Below are positions 29,001 to 36,221 of a stretch of DNA of 43,632 bases, in pieces. Made by a program: the position numbers and the translations under genes. The stretch lies in the NCBI GenBank assembly GCA_018701215.1, contig JABIWH010000038.1:1-43632 (forward strand). Reading direction: 5' to 3'. The notes below the pieces were generated by a model. That model had not been told where the DNA came from, did not search any database, and saw only the letters and a list, made by a program, of their open reading frames with translations. Source of the DNA: Rhodospirillaceae bacterium. GTDB taxonomy: Bacteria; Pseudomonadota; Alphaproteobacteria; GCA-2731375. Each line of letters opens with the position of its first letter. Position 1 is the stretch's first letter.

Positions 29001-29637
29001 GCATGATGTTGCCGGTCATGTAGATGTTGATGTCGGGATACCGCGCCTCGATATCGGTTTCCAGCAAGCGCAGCTGGGCGACGATCTCGCGGATTGCTTC
29101 CGGCGTCTTTTCCGGCAGGCGAAAGTTGACCGCGATCCCCGCGACCCGGCCATTGGGCGAAATGAGTAATCCGCCCAGGGCCGGTTCAGCCAGGGCCGCC
29201 GCGCGGATGCCCGCGATCGCGGCTTCGGTCAGCGGCAAACCGTTCGGCACCAAATCGTTGATGACCAGTTCATCGCCGATGACATGGGAATGTTGAAAAT
29301 TGCTGATGGAATCGACACGTGTCGCATGCGGTGTGCTCCACAGCGCCTCGGTCAGTTCACGCAGCAGACTTAGCCTCGGAGCGGTGAAAACGTCACCCGA
29401 TCCCGGCGCCACCGCAATGAGGACATCATTGCCTTCACGATAGGCAGCCTCCAGCATCTCGAATGCCTTCAGGTCGGGATTGCTTTCACCAAAGAAAACA
29501 CGGTTATCCGGAGTTGTCCGCAGCTGCAGCGCGCCGGCACTGATCGATAGACAAATCAAAAGCGACAGGGCCGCGGCCAGCCAGCGGTTGCGGAGCAGGA
29601 AATCACAATAACTCTGAATGAAGGGGCTGAGGGCCAT
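26077..29637 (-). CDS. MMPL/RND-type permease fused to a CqsA-like autoinducer synthase
   Basis: A continuous 1186-residue frame with two modules. Residues 1–about 780 form an RND/MMPL exporter: TM1 at about 18–36, a periplasmic loop, five TMs, a second loop, and five TMs containing F-G-I-V-V-D-D-T-I-H (Asp679/680, proton-relay position). Residues about 788–1186 form a PLP-dependent alpha-oxoamine synthase of CqsA type: S-N-D-Y-L, LCQSGWCANVDLLQT, V-H-A-S-L-W-E-G-A-R, V-A-D-E-S-H-S (Asp978) and SLSKAFATRAG (Lys1012, Schiff base). In Vibrio, CqsA joins an acyl-CoA with an amino-acid-derived unit to give CAI-1 precursors. The start ATG 29637 overlaps the stop of the preceding synthase gene (TGATG); an upstream ATG at 29670 would also be in frame. 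I know of no described permease–CqsA fusion; coupled synthesis and export is inferred. Confidence 0.85.
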   Translation of the reverse strand: MALSPFIQSYCDFLLRNRWLAAALSLLICLSISAGALQLRTTPDNRVFFGESNPDLKAFEMLEAAYREGNDVLIAVAPGSGDVFTAPRLSLLRELTEALWSTPHATRVDSISNFQHSHVIGDELVINDLVPNGLPLTEAAIAGIRAAALAEPALGGLLISPNGRVAGIAVNFRLPEKTPEAIREIVAQLRLLETDIEARYPDINIYMTGNIMLMSAFDEASVDDMSVLIPAMFVAIVVIMTILVRSFAGMAAVVLLAVLSSMTAVGVAGWFGIVINAGSSSAPLIILTMALAYGVHLVTKFLADFGSGWSKREAIINSVEFNLSPVSLTSVTSAIGFLSMNGSDAPPFHDLGTIVAIGVTTAFLLSFTFVPAILAIMPIKKPRKRIFGQRLAVTVGSFVVGHRRWVFWTMSALIVLLATGISRIELNDDWVGYFDQRYEFRHDTEFILENLTGIDLLEYSIAAEGEQGIFEPSYLAMLDRFTTWLRQQPEVVNVQSLSDVMKRLNRDLNGGGEKAYELPGERELAAQYLLLYEMSLPRGLDLNDRVMVDRSGTRVSVMLRRDGANLPSKELRPLAKRIDQWLARNGDTAREAQGSGISLMFAYLSERNISAMLVSTAIALLLISGILVLALRSIKIGIASLVPNFVPAIMGFGLWGYLQGEVGVAVSVVAAMTFGIVVDDTIHFLSKYLQGRRELGKGPEEAILYSFRSVGTALLVTTLVLVAGFLVLATSGFKVSSSLGLLTAIVLALALVADFLFLPSLLLQFDRVAKDVAGDLEVLADANRFTELPGLTLRVQKYLERIRDGHPLRGRPPGEDAIELWSNDYLSIGGHPQIVRAQSDLLRGNHDRPFMSAALLAQKAPIRDVEKKLAAFLGVEDTVLCQSGWCANVDLLQTIADKDTPIYLDIYVHASLWEGARMSNAPVHPFRHNQPDSLAAKARRHGPGIVVVDTVYSANGSVCPLVEIVAVAEQYGCLLVADESHSVGTYGANGEGLVADLGLSDRVHYRTLSLSKAFATRAGLVAGPARVMEFFRHEARSMLFSSAVMPHEIAGLRATLEVIQSEGWRRDKLWQRAAYLRRRLNELGYNVDESDSQVIALEAGPEQRSMQLRDALESAGIFGAVFCAPATPQNRSLIRLSINSALTDAQVERIIRVCADVRDAVDLETWPSTLRRRNRRKAKKEEALAS

Positions 29638-30971
29638 CAGCTTGCCCGCCCTTGTTCTTTTGCCGGCCATGGCGATTGCATTCCACGATCATCGCATGAC
29701 GCTGCCGTTTTGACTGGCGTCGTGGCGGCGACGTCGGCAACCCCCTGGCGGAGCGCAATAGGCCAACGGCTGATGGGAATTTCCTCGCGGATACGGGCGC
29801 AGGCTCTCACGATGCGCCGCAGGTCATCCTCGATCAGTCCTGAATTGATCGACAAGCGTACCAGGGCGCCGTTGCGCGTGGTCGCCGGCGCGCAAACCAG
29901 CGTGCCGAAAAGATCATTTGCTTCGAGCGCGTCACGAAGTACGATCGCCGCGTCTTCGTGGCCAGCCAGCAGCGGAATGATTTGCGAGCCTTCCAGGGGT
30001 ACATCGAAACCCAACACGGCCAATCGGCGGCGCAGGGAATCACTGTTGTGGCGCAGGCGTTCGCGGCGCCAGTCTTCCTCTTGAATGACATTCAGAGCCG
30101 CGCCGAGACCGGCGACTTCATGCGGCAGGACGGCGGAGCTAAAGATCGCGGGGCGCGCTTCAAAACGAAAGAAATCCATAATTCGTGCCGGACCTGTAAC
30201 CATTCCAGCCCGTGTCACCATGGCCTTGGAAAGGCTAAAGGTGCGGTATGTGATCTTTTCCCGCAGGCCCAGGTCTGAAACCAAACCCTGCCCCTGCCGG
30301 CCGTAAATTCCAATGGAATGGGTTTCATCGACAATGATCTCACAGCCATGCCGTTCCGCGATGCCGGCAATCTCCGCCAAGGGGCAGATCGAACCGTCGG
30401 AACCATAGACCGCCGAGACGGCGATCACGCCGGCGCCGTATTTTCGAATTTCACTTTCCAGGCTTTCCGGATTGTTGTGGCGGAAAGGTCTGATCAGCGC
30501 GCCGGTGCTGCGGGCACCGTCCCAAAACCCGGCATGAACACGGGTATCGAGGTAAACCTGGGTGTTCTGGTCGGTAACCGCCTGCATCAGGCCCACATTG
30601 GCGCATAAGCCTGACTGGCACAGCACGGCGTCTTCAGTGCCCAGAAATGCCGCCATTTTTCTTTCCACGGCACGCTGCTTGGTGCCATCGGTCAGGAAAG
30701 CCGCGGACATGTAAACATCATCACCGCCGCCAAGCATGATCGCGACTTGTGCCTCGATGATGGCGGAATGTCCGCCGAGGCAAAGATAATCGTTGCCCGA
30801 CAATTTGACCGCGCCACCGCCCGGTTGCCGACCCAATAGCGGGTGGCCGCCAACGGTACGCTGTTGATAGCGCGCGATGCGGCGGCTCAGTGATGGCAAT
30901 TCGCCCCAGTTTTCTTCCGAATGGGTTTCTTCCGAAAGAGGGGCTTTTTCCTGTTGCTCGCTATTCTGCAT
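29637..30971 (-). CDS. CqsA-like alpha-oxoamine synthase (second copy)
   Basis: A 444-residue PLP enzyme, clearly paralogous to the synthase half of the following fusion (roughly half the residues identical by eye). It has S-G-N-D-Y-L, V-L-C-Q-S-G-L-C-A-N, V-H-A-G-F-W-D-G, I-V-D-E-T-H-S (Asp215) and FSLSKAMVTRAG (Lys249). The ring-stacking His is kept. Leu122 replaces the aromatic residue (Trp in CqsA and in the fusion), and Ser186 replaces the Asp of the V-V-D-T-V-Y strand, suggesting a changed substrate or activity. A C-terminal tail of about 45 residues goes beyond the fold. ATG 30971 is chosen; a TTG at 31001 directly after TAGGAG is an alternative. It sits 33 bp after the kinase gene, and its stop overlaps the fusion start. 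Confidence 0.83.
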   Translation of the reverse strand: MQNSEQQEKAPLSEETHSEENWGELPSLSRRIARYQQRTVGGHPLLGRQPGGGAVKLSGNDYLCLGGHSAIIEAQVAIMLGGGDDVYMSAAFLTDGTKQRAVERKMAAFLGTEDAVLCQSGLCANVGLMQAVTDQNTQVYLDTRVHAGFWDGARSTGALIRPFRHNNPESLESEIRKYGAGVIAVSAVYGSDGSICPLAEIAGIAERHGCEIIVDETHSIGIYGRQGQGLVSDLGLREKITYRTFSLSKAMVTRAGMVTGPARIMDFFRFEARPAIFSSAVLPHEVAGLGAALNVIQEEDWRRERLRHNSDSLRRRLAVLGFDVPLEGSQIIPLLAGHEDAAIVLRDALEANDLFGTLVCAPATTRNGALVRLSINSGLIEDDLRRIVRACARIREEIPISRWPIALRQGVADVAATTPVKTAASCDDRGMQSPWPAKEQGRAS

Positions 30972-31004
30972 TGTTACAGACGCCTCTGTTCCGAGGCGCA
31001 ACTC

Positions 31005-32402
31005 CTAATGTTGTACACAATTTGCCGGGAACCTGGCGACCGCGCGGGTTCCAACGCTCACTTCACTTTGCAAACGGAAACTTCCGCCATGTAGTTCGAT
31101 CAGGGATTTGACCAGCGGTATGCCGAGACCGGTGCCCTCGAAACGCCTCGCCAGCGAGGCATCGGCCTGACCGAACGGCACTTTGGCCATGGCAATGTCT
31201 TCGGGCGACATGCCGATGCCGTTGTCATCAACAATCATCACCAGATCATTGTTGGGCGCGAATTTCACTTCAACCGCCACCTCGCCGCCAAGCGGGGTAA
31301 ATTTCACGGCATTGGACAGCAAGTTGGAAAGAATTTGCTTCAGCAACTGGCGATCGGCCAGCAGGTATGCGGGAGCATCGGACAATATTTTCTGCAACGC
31401 CACGCCCGCCTCATCAGCCCGCGCCTGCGTTGTATCGACCACCGAACTGACGATCTCGCGCACATCGACCCGTTCCGCGGCCAACGACATGCTGCCGGTT
31501 TCAAGCTTCGAGAGGTCGAGAATGTCGTTGATGATCTCGAGAAGACGGCTGCCGCTCAGGTGAATGTCGTTGGCGTATTCCAGATAATGTTCATTTTCGA
31601 CCGGGCCGAAGGCCTGGTCCTTGATGATTTCGGAGAACCCGTTGATGGCATTCAAGGGCGTGCGCAATTCGTGGGAAATATTGGCGACAAACTCCGACTT
31701 GGCCCGATGGGCGGCTGAGGCCGCCTCGTTCGCGGCATCCAGTTCGCCGCGCAGCCGAGCTTGGCCGCGATACAACTGATTGATCTGCCAGGCGAGCGCC
31801 GTCAGCAACAAGACGGCAAGCAACAGGCTCATGATCGCCAGGTCAGAACTTACCGCCGGCTGCTGGATCAAACAGATTGCCGCGACGGTGCTTGTAACCA
31901 GCAGATACAGGCTGGCCGCCGGCGGATAAATCACCACCGTCACCATTGCCACTCCAGCCACCGCCATGATTGCGATGATCAGAACCATGGCAAAAATATT
32001 TGCCGCCGCAATCGTCTCCTGCGGCCACAGGAACAATAAGCCGCTAGCCCACACGCCACCTGCCAAACTGGTGGCCGCCGATACCGCGAAACCCCATTCC
32101 CGCAAAGTTTCCTCGGGTGGATCCTCACGTTTGATGTGCAGGCTCAACAACACCCGCAATATGGCGACGACCGATACCAGCGCCATCCACACGCCGATCT
32201 GCCGTATATCGCCGTATTGCCAGAGGCCAACAGCAAACAATATCGAAGCAATTGGCTCGATAACGAAATTTTTCCGGCTTATCTCAAGAAACTGACTGAT
32301 GTCCTCATGACGCAAAGGCGCACGAAACCCATCCGAGGCGCTGTTGGCGCTTTCGGCCGTTGCCGTTGCAAGCTGTGCCGGTTCCCCGGCGGCGTAACTC
32401 AT
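31005..32402 (-). CDS. six-TM sensor histidine kinase
   Basis: A 465-residue kinase. An N-terminal cytoplasmic tail of about 45 residues leads to six predicted TM helices (about 49–66, 70–90, 104–126, 132–158, 160–180, 186–207) with almost no periplasmic loops. A linker helix and complete HisKA/HATPase domains follow. His244 is in ANISHELRTPLNAINGFSE. The N-box (NLLSNAVKFTP), G1 (DDNGIGM) and G2 (GTGLGIPL) are all intact. There is no receiver domain. A multi-TM sensor without a loop domain is the design expected for a hydrophobic ligand. It is directly upstream of the two CqsA-like synthase genes and probably in their operon. The kinase core resembles the CHASE2 kinase at 1.4 kb. Confidence 0.85.
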   Translation of the reverse strand: MSYAAGEPAQLATATAESANSASDGFRAPLRHEDISQFLEISRKNFVIEPIASILFAVGLWQYGDIRQIGVWMALVSVVAILRVLLSLHIKREDPPEETLREWGFAVSAATSLAGGVWASGLLFLWPQETIAAANIFAMVLIIAIMAVAGVAMVTVVIYPPAASLYLLVTSTVAAICLIQQPAVSSDLAIMSLLLAVLLLTALAWQINQLYRGQARLRGELDAANEAASAAHRAKSEFVANISHELRTPLNAINGFSEIIKDQAFGPVENEHYLEYANDIHLSGSRLLEIINDILDLSKLETGSMSLAAERVDVREIVSSVVDTTQARADEAGVALQKILSDAPAYLLADRQLLKQILSNLLSNAVKFTPLGGEVAVEVKFAPNNDLVMIVDDNGIGMSPEDIAMAKVPFGQADASLARRFEGTGLGIPLVKSLIELHGGSFRLQSEVSVGTRAVARFPANCVQH

Positions 32403-32555
32403 GACGCCTTTGCCTTCGATTATTATTCTGGAAGGCGCAGTATTTCAGGAATTAAATTAAAAAATTGATAAATAGATCAAAAAATCAAACGTAATATATC
32501 AATAACGCGCGAACAAAATTATGATTAATATTTATTTACTATATATTTTATTGTT
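32403..32555 (-). promoter_or_regulatory. AT-rich intergenic region, probable promoter of the kinase–synthase operon
   Basis: This 153-bp gap is strikingly AT-rich compared with the ~60% GC around it. TTGAT/ATCAA pentamers occur at 32465, 32476, 32484 and 32498, the first two forming an inverted repeat around 6 bases. It lies between the LolA-like gene end and the kinase start, both on the minus strand, so a minus-strand promoter and a regulator-binding site are plausible. No -10/-35 pair can be singled out. Confidence 0.4.
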
Positions 32556-33410
32556 TTAACGAAGATTTTTTATTCTATTTTTGTTGAAATAGGCATTGTT
32601 ATAGCCATTTTTGAACTCATAATTCTTCCACGAAAGATTGGTGCTCTTGTCATTTTGCAGATTGATCATGATCATTAGGGCGGGCCGCCAATATTTGCCC
32701 AGGTATTTTTGATAATCCGAGGCTGTAAATCGTTTTAACAAAGCATTGTTGCGGTCGAAGAATTCAATCCGCAAAACCCGGAACTCAGCCTGATCGTACC
32801 AGACGATCTGGCGCCGATAGCCGGAATTCTGGTAGGCCGGCGTCCGCTCCACGGCGTGGGCAGGTTGGCCATCAACGGCCTCATCGCGCAGCCAGAGATA
32901 GGTGTAGCGTTCCACTTCCGGGCGTATCAGGTCCTCATAGGCGAACTCGCTGCCGACGAAGGCGCCCGAGCGGTTGGTCGAACTGATCCGCTTTACCCGT
33001 TTCAAGGCTGGCAGGTAGATCCATTGATCGTCGTTGCCCTTCTTATGCGCGAAGGTCAGCAGCGCCGTGCCGCTGATATCCCGGGGCCGGCTGAACACGA
33101 TCAGGCTTTTGTCACCGTCGTCCCGGCCCTCCAGAACCTTGATGCTCAGGCGTCTGTGGCTTTCGCTGCCGTTGCTACTGCGCAATGTCATGGTCATGTC
33201 GGCGGCATAGTCCTTGAAACCATGATCGCGCCGATCTGCTTCGATAGCGATGGCCAGGCCCTTCCCGGCGGCGTCCTTCCCCGCCGGGCCGGCGAGGGCA
33301 TCATTGGCCGCATGGCCGCCGGCGAACAGCAGAAACGCGGCCATGATCATCTTGGCCCATGGCGGTGCGATGCGCCGGGTTGAGAACAGGGCGGGGTTGG
33401 CCTTTTTCAT
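32556..33410 (-). CDS. outer-membrane-lipoprotein-sorting (LolA-like) periplasmic protein
   Basis: A 284-residue exported protein. An N-terminal signal segment (K-M-I-M-A-A-F-L-L-F-A-G-G-H-A-A) is followed by a LolA/LppX-like half-barrel of the COG2834 type. Its markers are D-M-T-M-T-L-R-S, S-L-I-V-F-S-R-P-R-D-I-S-G-T-A-L-L, D-Q-W-I-Y-L-P-A-L-K-R-V-K-R-I and G-S-E-F-A-Y-E-D-L. Such proteins are typically encoded with MMPL permeases and an outer-membrane protein and are thought to carry lipidic cargo across the periplasm. ATG 33410 is chosen because GGAG precedes it by 8 bases; ATG 33425, overlapping the upstream stop (TGATG), is an alternative. The C-terminal codons are unusually AT-rich. Confidence 0.78.
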   Translation of the reverse strand: MKKANPALFSTRRIAPPWAKMIMAAFLLFAGGHAANDALAGPAGKDAAGKGLAIAIEADRRDHGFKDYAADMTMTLRSSNGSESHRRLSIKVLEGRDDGDKSLIVFSRPRDISGTALLTFAHKKGNDDQWIYLPALKRVKRISSTNRSGAFVGSEFAYEDLIRPEVERYTYLWLRDEAVDGQPAHAVERTPAYQNSGYRRQIVWYDQAEFRVLRIEFFDRNNALLKRFTASDYQKYLGKYWRPALMIMINLQNDKSTNLSWKNYEFKNGYNNAYFNKNRIKNLR

Positions 33411-33424
33411 GGCTTGCTCCAACA

Positions 33425-34702
33425 TCAAAAGAACCGTGACAGTTGCAGTTGCAGGTAATCATCGCGGCGCAGGCCGTAAAGCAGATCGCGCGCCGGAATG
33501 CGGTGAAAAGCCAAGCCTTCGATGTTTAATCGCCAACGCTCGGCAAGGCGCCAACCGGCCTCGATACTAAACGATGCGGCGTGGCTATGGCGGTCTAGGA
33601 TGGCGCCGCCCTTGATCTCGGTGCCCGCCGCGTCGTTGAGGGCGAGGCGAAAGCCGAAGAAGATATCGTCGTCAAAGCGCGTCGGGGGCGCCACGGCATC
33701 GCGGTCATCGTAAAGATATTCCGCCAATAGCCCCAGATCGTAGCCTTGCCCCGCCAGATTGAACAATGTGTATTCGAAACCGCCGGCCAGGGCGATGAAG
33801 CGGCGGCCCTGACCACGCCGTGAAAAGCCTTCCAGCTTCCAGATCCAGGCATCATGGGTGAACTGCAAATCCAGGCCTGTCTGATCGATGATGTCATAAT
33901 GCGGCACAAATTGCGCCGTGCCATCGGCGCGCAGGCTGGTTGGCAGTCTAGGCTCGCGTCCGGTGCCGCGAAAATGCGACAGGCCGATATCCCAATCGGC
34001 AATCGCGGTGGACCAGCGCAGGGCCCAATCGACATGGCGCCGGCGGGACGAGGCCTCGAACACCGGATTGTCGGCATCAATCGGCAATAGGCCGCGCAGC
34101 CGCGCATCATCGTCGGGAAATGTCCGGTCGCGAAAACCGGTCAGCAAATAGGCATCAAAGGTTCCAACCGCGGCGAAATATTGCAGATTGAGCATGCCCT
34201 GGCCCAGCTTGTCTTCGGCAAAGGGACTTTCCACCTGATCCGTCTGATTGATGATATCGATTACGTGGCGGGCCTCGGCGACACCCCAAAAGACCCTGTT
34301 CAGTCCAACCAATAAGGCCCATGCGTCCCCTTGGCGGCGCCAATACAGCTCGCGCAGATCGCCATGGCTACGTCTGCTGTCGTCTTGATCCGCTTTCAGG
34401 AAGGGAATGGCGACGAACCGATCGCTGCCGCTGTCCGATTGCACGTGCAGTTCCGGCTGCAAGGTAAAGGCAGGTGAAACGGTTTCGGAGTTCTGCGCCG
34501 CATCAATAGTCGAATTAGGAAAGAGGCGGAGTTCAGCCGCCGCGAATCCTGCCAGCTCCCATTCCGCCGCGATCGCGGCTGGTGCCATCAGTGAGAGGTA
34601 GAGACAACCAAGCACAACACCTGGCGCACGAACTAGCACAACACCACACGTCGCCCGCAGGCTACGTCCCACGCAACGCCAATTGAAACCATTTCTTGCC
34701 AC
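33425..34702 (-). CDS. outer-membrane beta-barrel protein of unknown family
   Basis: A protein of about 425 residues. A signal peptide (V-L-G-C-L-Y-L-S-L-M-A-P-A-A-I-A-A) ends before E-W-E-L-A-G-F. The rest alternates short polar/aromatic strands typical of barrels (L-R-E-L-Y-W-R-R, F-E-Y-T-L-F-N-L, W-R-L-N-I-E-G-L-A-F) and ends in Q-L-S-R-F-F, a C-terminal Phe recognised by the BAM machinery. The role resembles the DUF1302-type proteins found with MMPL/LolA-like genes, though I cannot assign the family. GTG 34702 is a guess at the start; the frame continues upstream into the receptor gene. Its stop overlaps a possible start of the LolA-like gene, indicating coupling. Confidence 0.62.
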   Translation of the reverse strand: MARNGFNWRCVGRSLRATCGVVLVRAPGVVLGCLYLSLMAPAAIAAEWELAGFAAAELRLFPNSTIDAAQNSETVSPAFTLQPELHVQSDSGSDRFVAIPFLKADQDDSRRSHGDLRELYWRRQGDAWALLVGLNRVFWGVAEARHVIDIINQTDQVESPFAEDKLGQGMLNLQYFAAVGTFDAYLLTGFRDRTFPDDDARLRGLLPIDADNPVFEASSRRRHVDWALRWSTAIADWDIGLSHFRGTGREPRLPTSLRADGTAQFVPHYDIIDQTGLDLQFTHDAWIWKLEGFSRRGQGRRFIALAGGFEYTLFNLAGQGYDLGLLAEYLYDDRDAVAPPTRFDDDIFFGFRLALNDAAGTEIKGGAILDRHSHAASFSIEAGWRLAERWRLNIEGLAFHRIPARDLLYGLRRDDYLQLQLSRFF

Positions 34703-34721
34703 GCACAAGAAATATCCAACT

Positions 34722-36065
34722 TTAAACAATAGCACCGCTCGCATCCATCGGCGGCAGCGTAATGACATATTCCGTGAATTGGCCCCGCTCCGTACGGATG
34801 GCGATGGCGCCGGCAAACGCTTCCACCAGCTTTTTTGCCTGGGCCAAGGCCGGGCCGGTACCGCTATCGGATTCGAGCACGGAAAATTCGTCGAACAGAT
34901 TTACCAGCCGTCCCGCGGGCGGCCCGGCACTGCTGTCGCGGATGCGCAATTCGCAATCCCCCGGCGATGTCGCCAATTCTATCAGAACGTCTCCCCTGCC
35001 GTGCTTGGCGATCGACGACAATGCGATCTTTATCAATGACAACACCACATGCACCATACCGCTGTCCGAACCAAAAAAGCCAAAATCCGACTTCAAGCGC
35101 ACCTTTACAATCTTGCGTTCCGCTTCCGAAGCGAACGGGTAGCGTTGCAATGCCGTTTCGACACATTCGGCCATCGAGACCATTTGAAATTCGGTTGGGT
35201 CGATCGGTACGCCGCCGGTATTGCGCAGCAGCATCTCGATAATCGCACCGGCATGGCCGGTTTCCCGTTGCAGCCGTTCCAGGCTGTTGGTCAGGGCGCG
35301 GCGGTGCATCGGTGATATTTCCCGCACCGCCAAGCCATTTTTCTCGGCCGCTTCATAAGTCTCCAGCAGCTGCGGCAAATAGCGCTTCAGGCTGACGGTG
35401 CTGGTACGAATGCCCAACAGCGGCTCACGCAACTCGTTGGAAAGATTGCGCCCGGCCATCAGCATGGCGTCCAGGCGTTCCTGCTTCAGGGTTTCGTTGC
35501 GATAGCTGAAGACGGTACCGACGACGAGGGCGAACAACACCACCGGCATCAATTCAACATAGACGTTGGGGTCGCTGACCCGTCCGCCGCCCAGGTTAAA
35601 CACGGTCCAGGCAAGCAACATGCCAAATACCGAAAGGACAACCAGGTTGAGCCAATCAACCAGGAAAACCAGCAATAATAGGGCGGCGACAAAGGAAACC
35701 AGCCAAATCGGTGCAAAATCGTTCCTAAGCGTCATGTAGGTGAAGAAGAACGGCAGCACATATAGCACCGTGAGATACCAAAGCACCGGTGCGTAGCGGC
35801 GCATGTTTTCCGGCCAATGGTCCTTGAAGGTCAGCGGTATGCACATGGCGCCGCCGATCAGGCGCAGGGTCAGGTTTTCATAAGGCTGGGGAAACAGATT
35901 ATGCCAGACGAAATAGTACAACGGCATGCCGAACGCGCCGCAAACACTGACCGCGACCAGATTGCGCTCGCCATGACGATAGTTCCGCCCAATGACCCCG
36001 CCCAGTATCACCAACAGGGTCCGCAGCGAATGCGGCAACCGTATTTTCAAACCGTCCTGCGCCAT
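34722..36065 (-). CDS. CqsS-like quorum-sensing receptor with a degenerate kinase domain
   Basis: A 447-residue protein. Residues 35–190 form six TM helices with strong similarity to the Vibrio CAI-1 receptor CqsS, including Y-Y-F-V-W-H-N-L-F-P-Q-P-Y-E-N-L-T-L-R-L and L-P-F-F-F-T-Y-M. The following DHp-like helix reads N-L-S-N-E-L-R-E-P-L, so Asn210 stands where the phosphoacceptor His should be. In the ATPase domain the N-box reads L-S-L-I-K-I-A-L (both Asn lost), G1 reads D-S-S-A-G and G2 reads G-T-G-P-A-L-A. It should neither bind ATP normally nor autophosphorylate. ATG 36065 follows AGAGGAC; ATG 36086 and 36173 are in frame upstream. It is the first gene of the island and is divergent from the aldo/keto reductase. 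No receiver domain or LuxU/LuxO relatives are present. Confidence 0.82.
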   Translation of the reverse strand: MAQDGLKIRLPHSLRTLLVILGGVIGRNYRHGERNLVAVSVCGAFGMPLYYFVWHNLFPQPYENLTLRLIGGAMCIPLTFKDHWPENMRRYAPVLWYLTVLYVLPFFFTYMTLRNDFAPIWLVSFVAALLLLVFLVDWLNLVVLSVFGMLLAWTVFNLGGGRVSDPNVYVELMPVVLFALVVGTVFSYRNETLKQERLDAMLMAGRNLSNELREPLLGIRTSTVSLKRYLPQLLETYEAAEKNGLAVREISPMHRRALTNSLERLQRETGHAGAIIEMLLRNTGGVPIDPTEFQMVSMAECVETALQRYPFASEAERKIVKVRLKSDFGFFGSDSGMVHVVLSLIKIALSSIAKHGRGDVLIELATSPGDCELRIRDSSAGPPAGRLVNLFDEFSVLESDSGTGPALAQAKKLVEAFAGAIAIRTERGQFTEYVITLPPMDASGAIV

Positions 36066-36221
36066 ATGTCCTCTACCCCGACGCATTAGCAGATACGGCA
36101 ACAATTTTAATAAATTGCTAACCAAGGACACGGACCGTAGAAAGCGCTTGGCAATGAAACATCGAGATGACATGAAATTGTCTGACTAGAAAGTTTGTCC
36201 TGCAATCGCTCGGATTTCACC

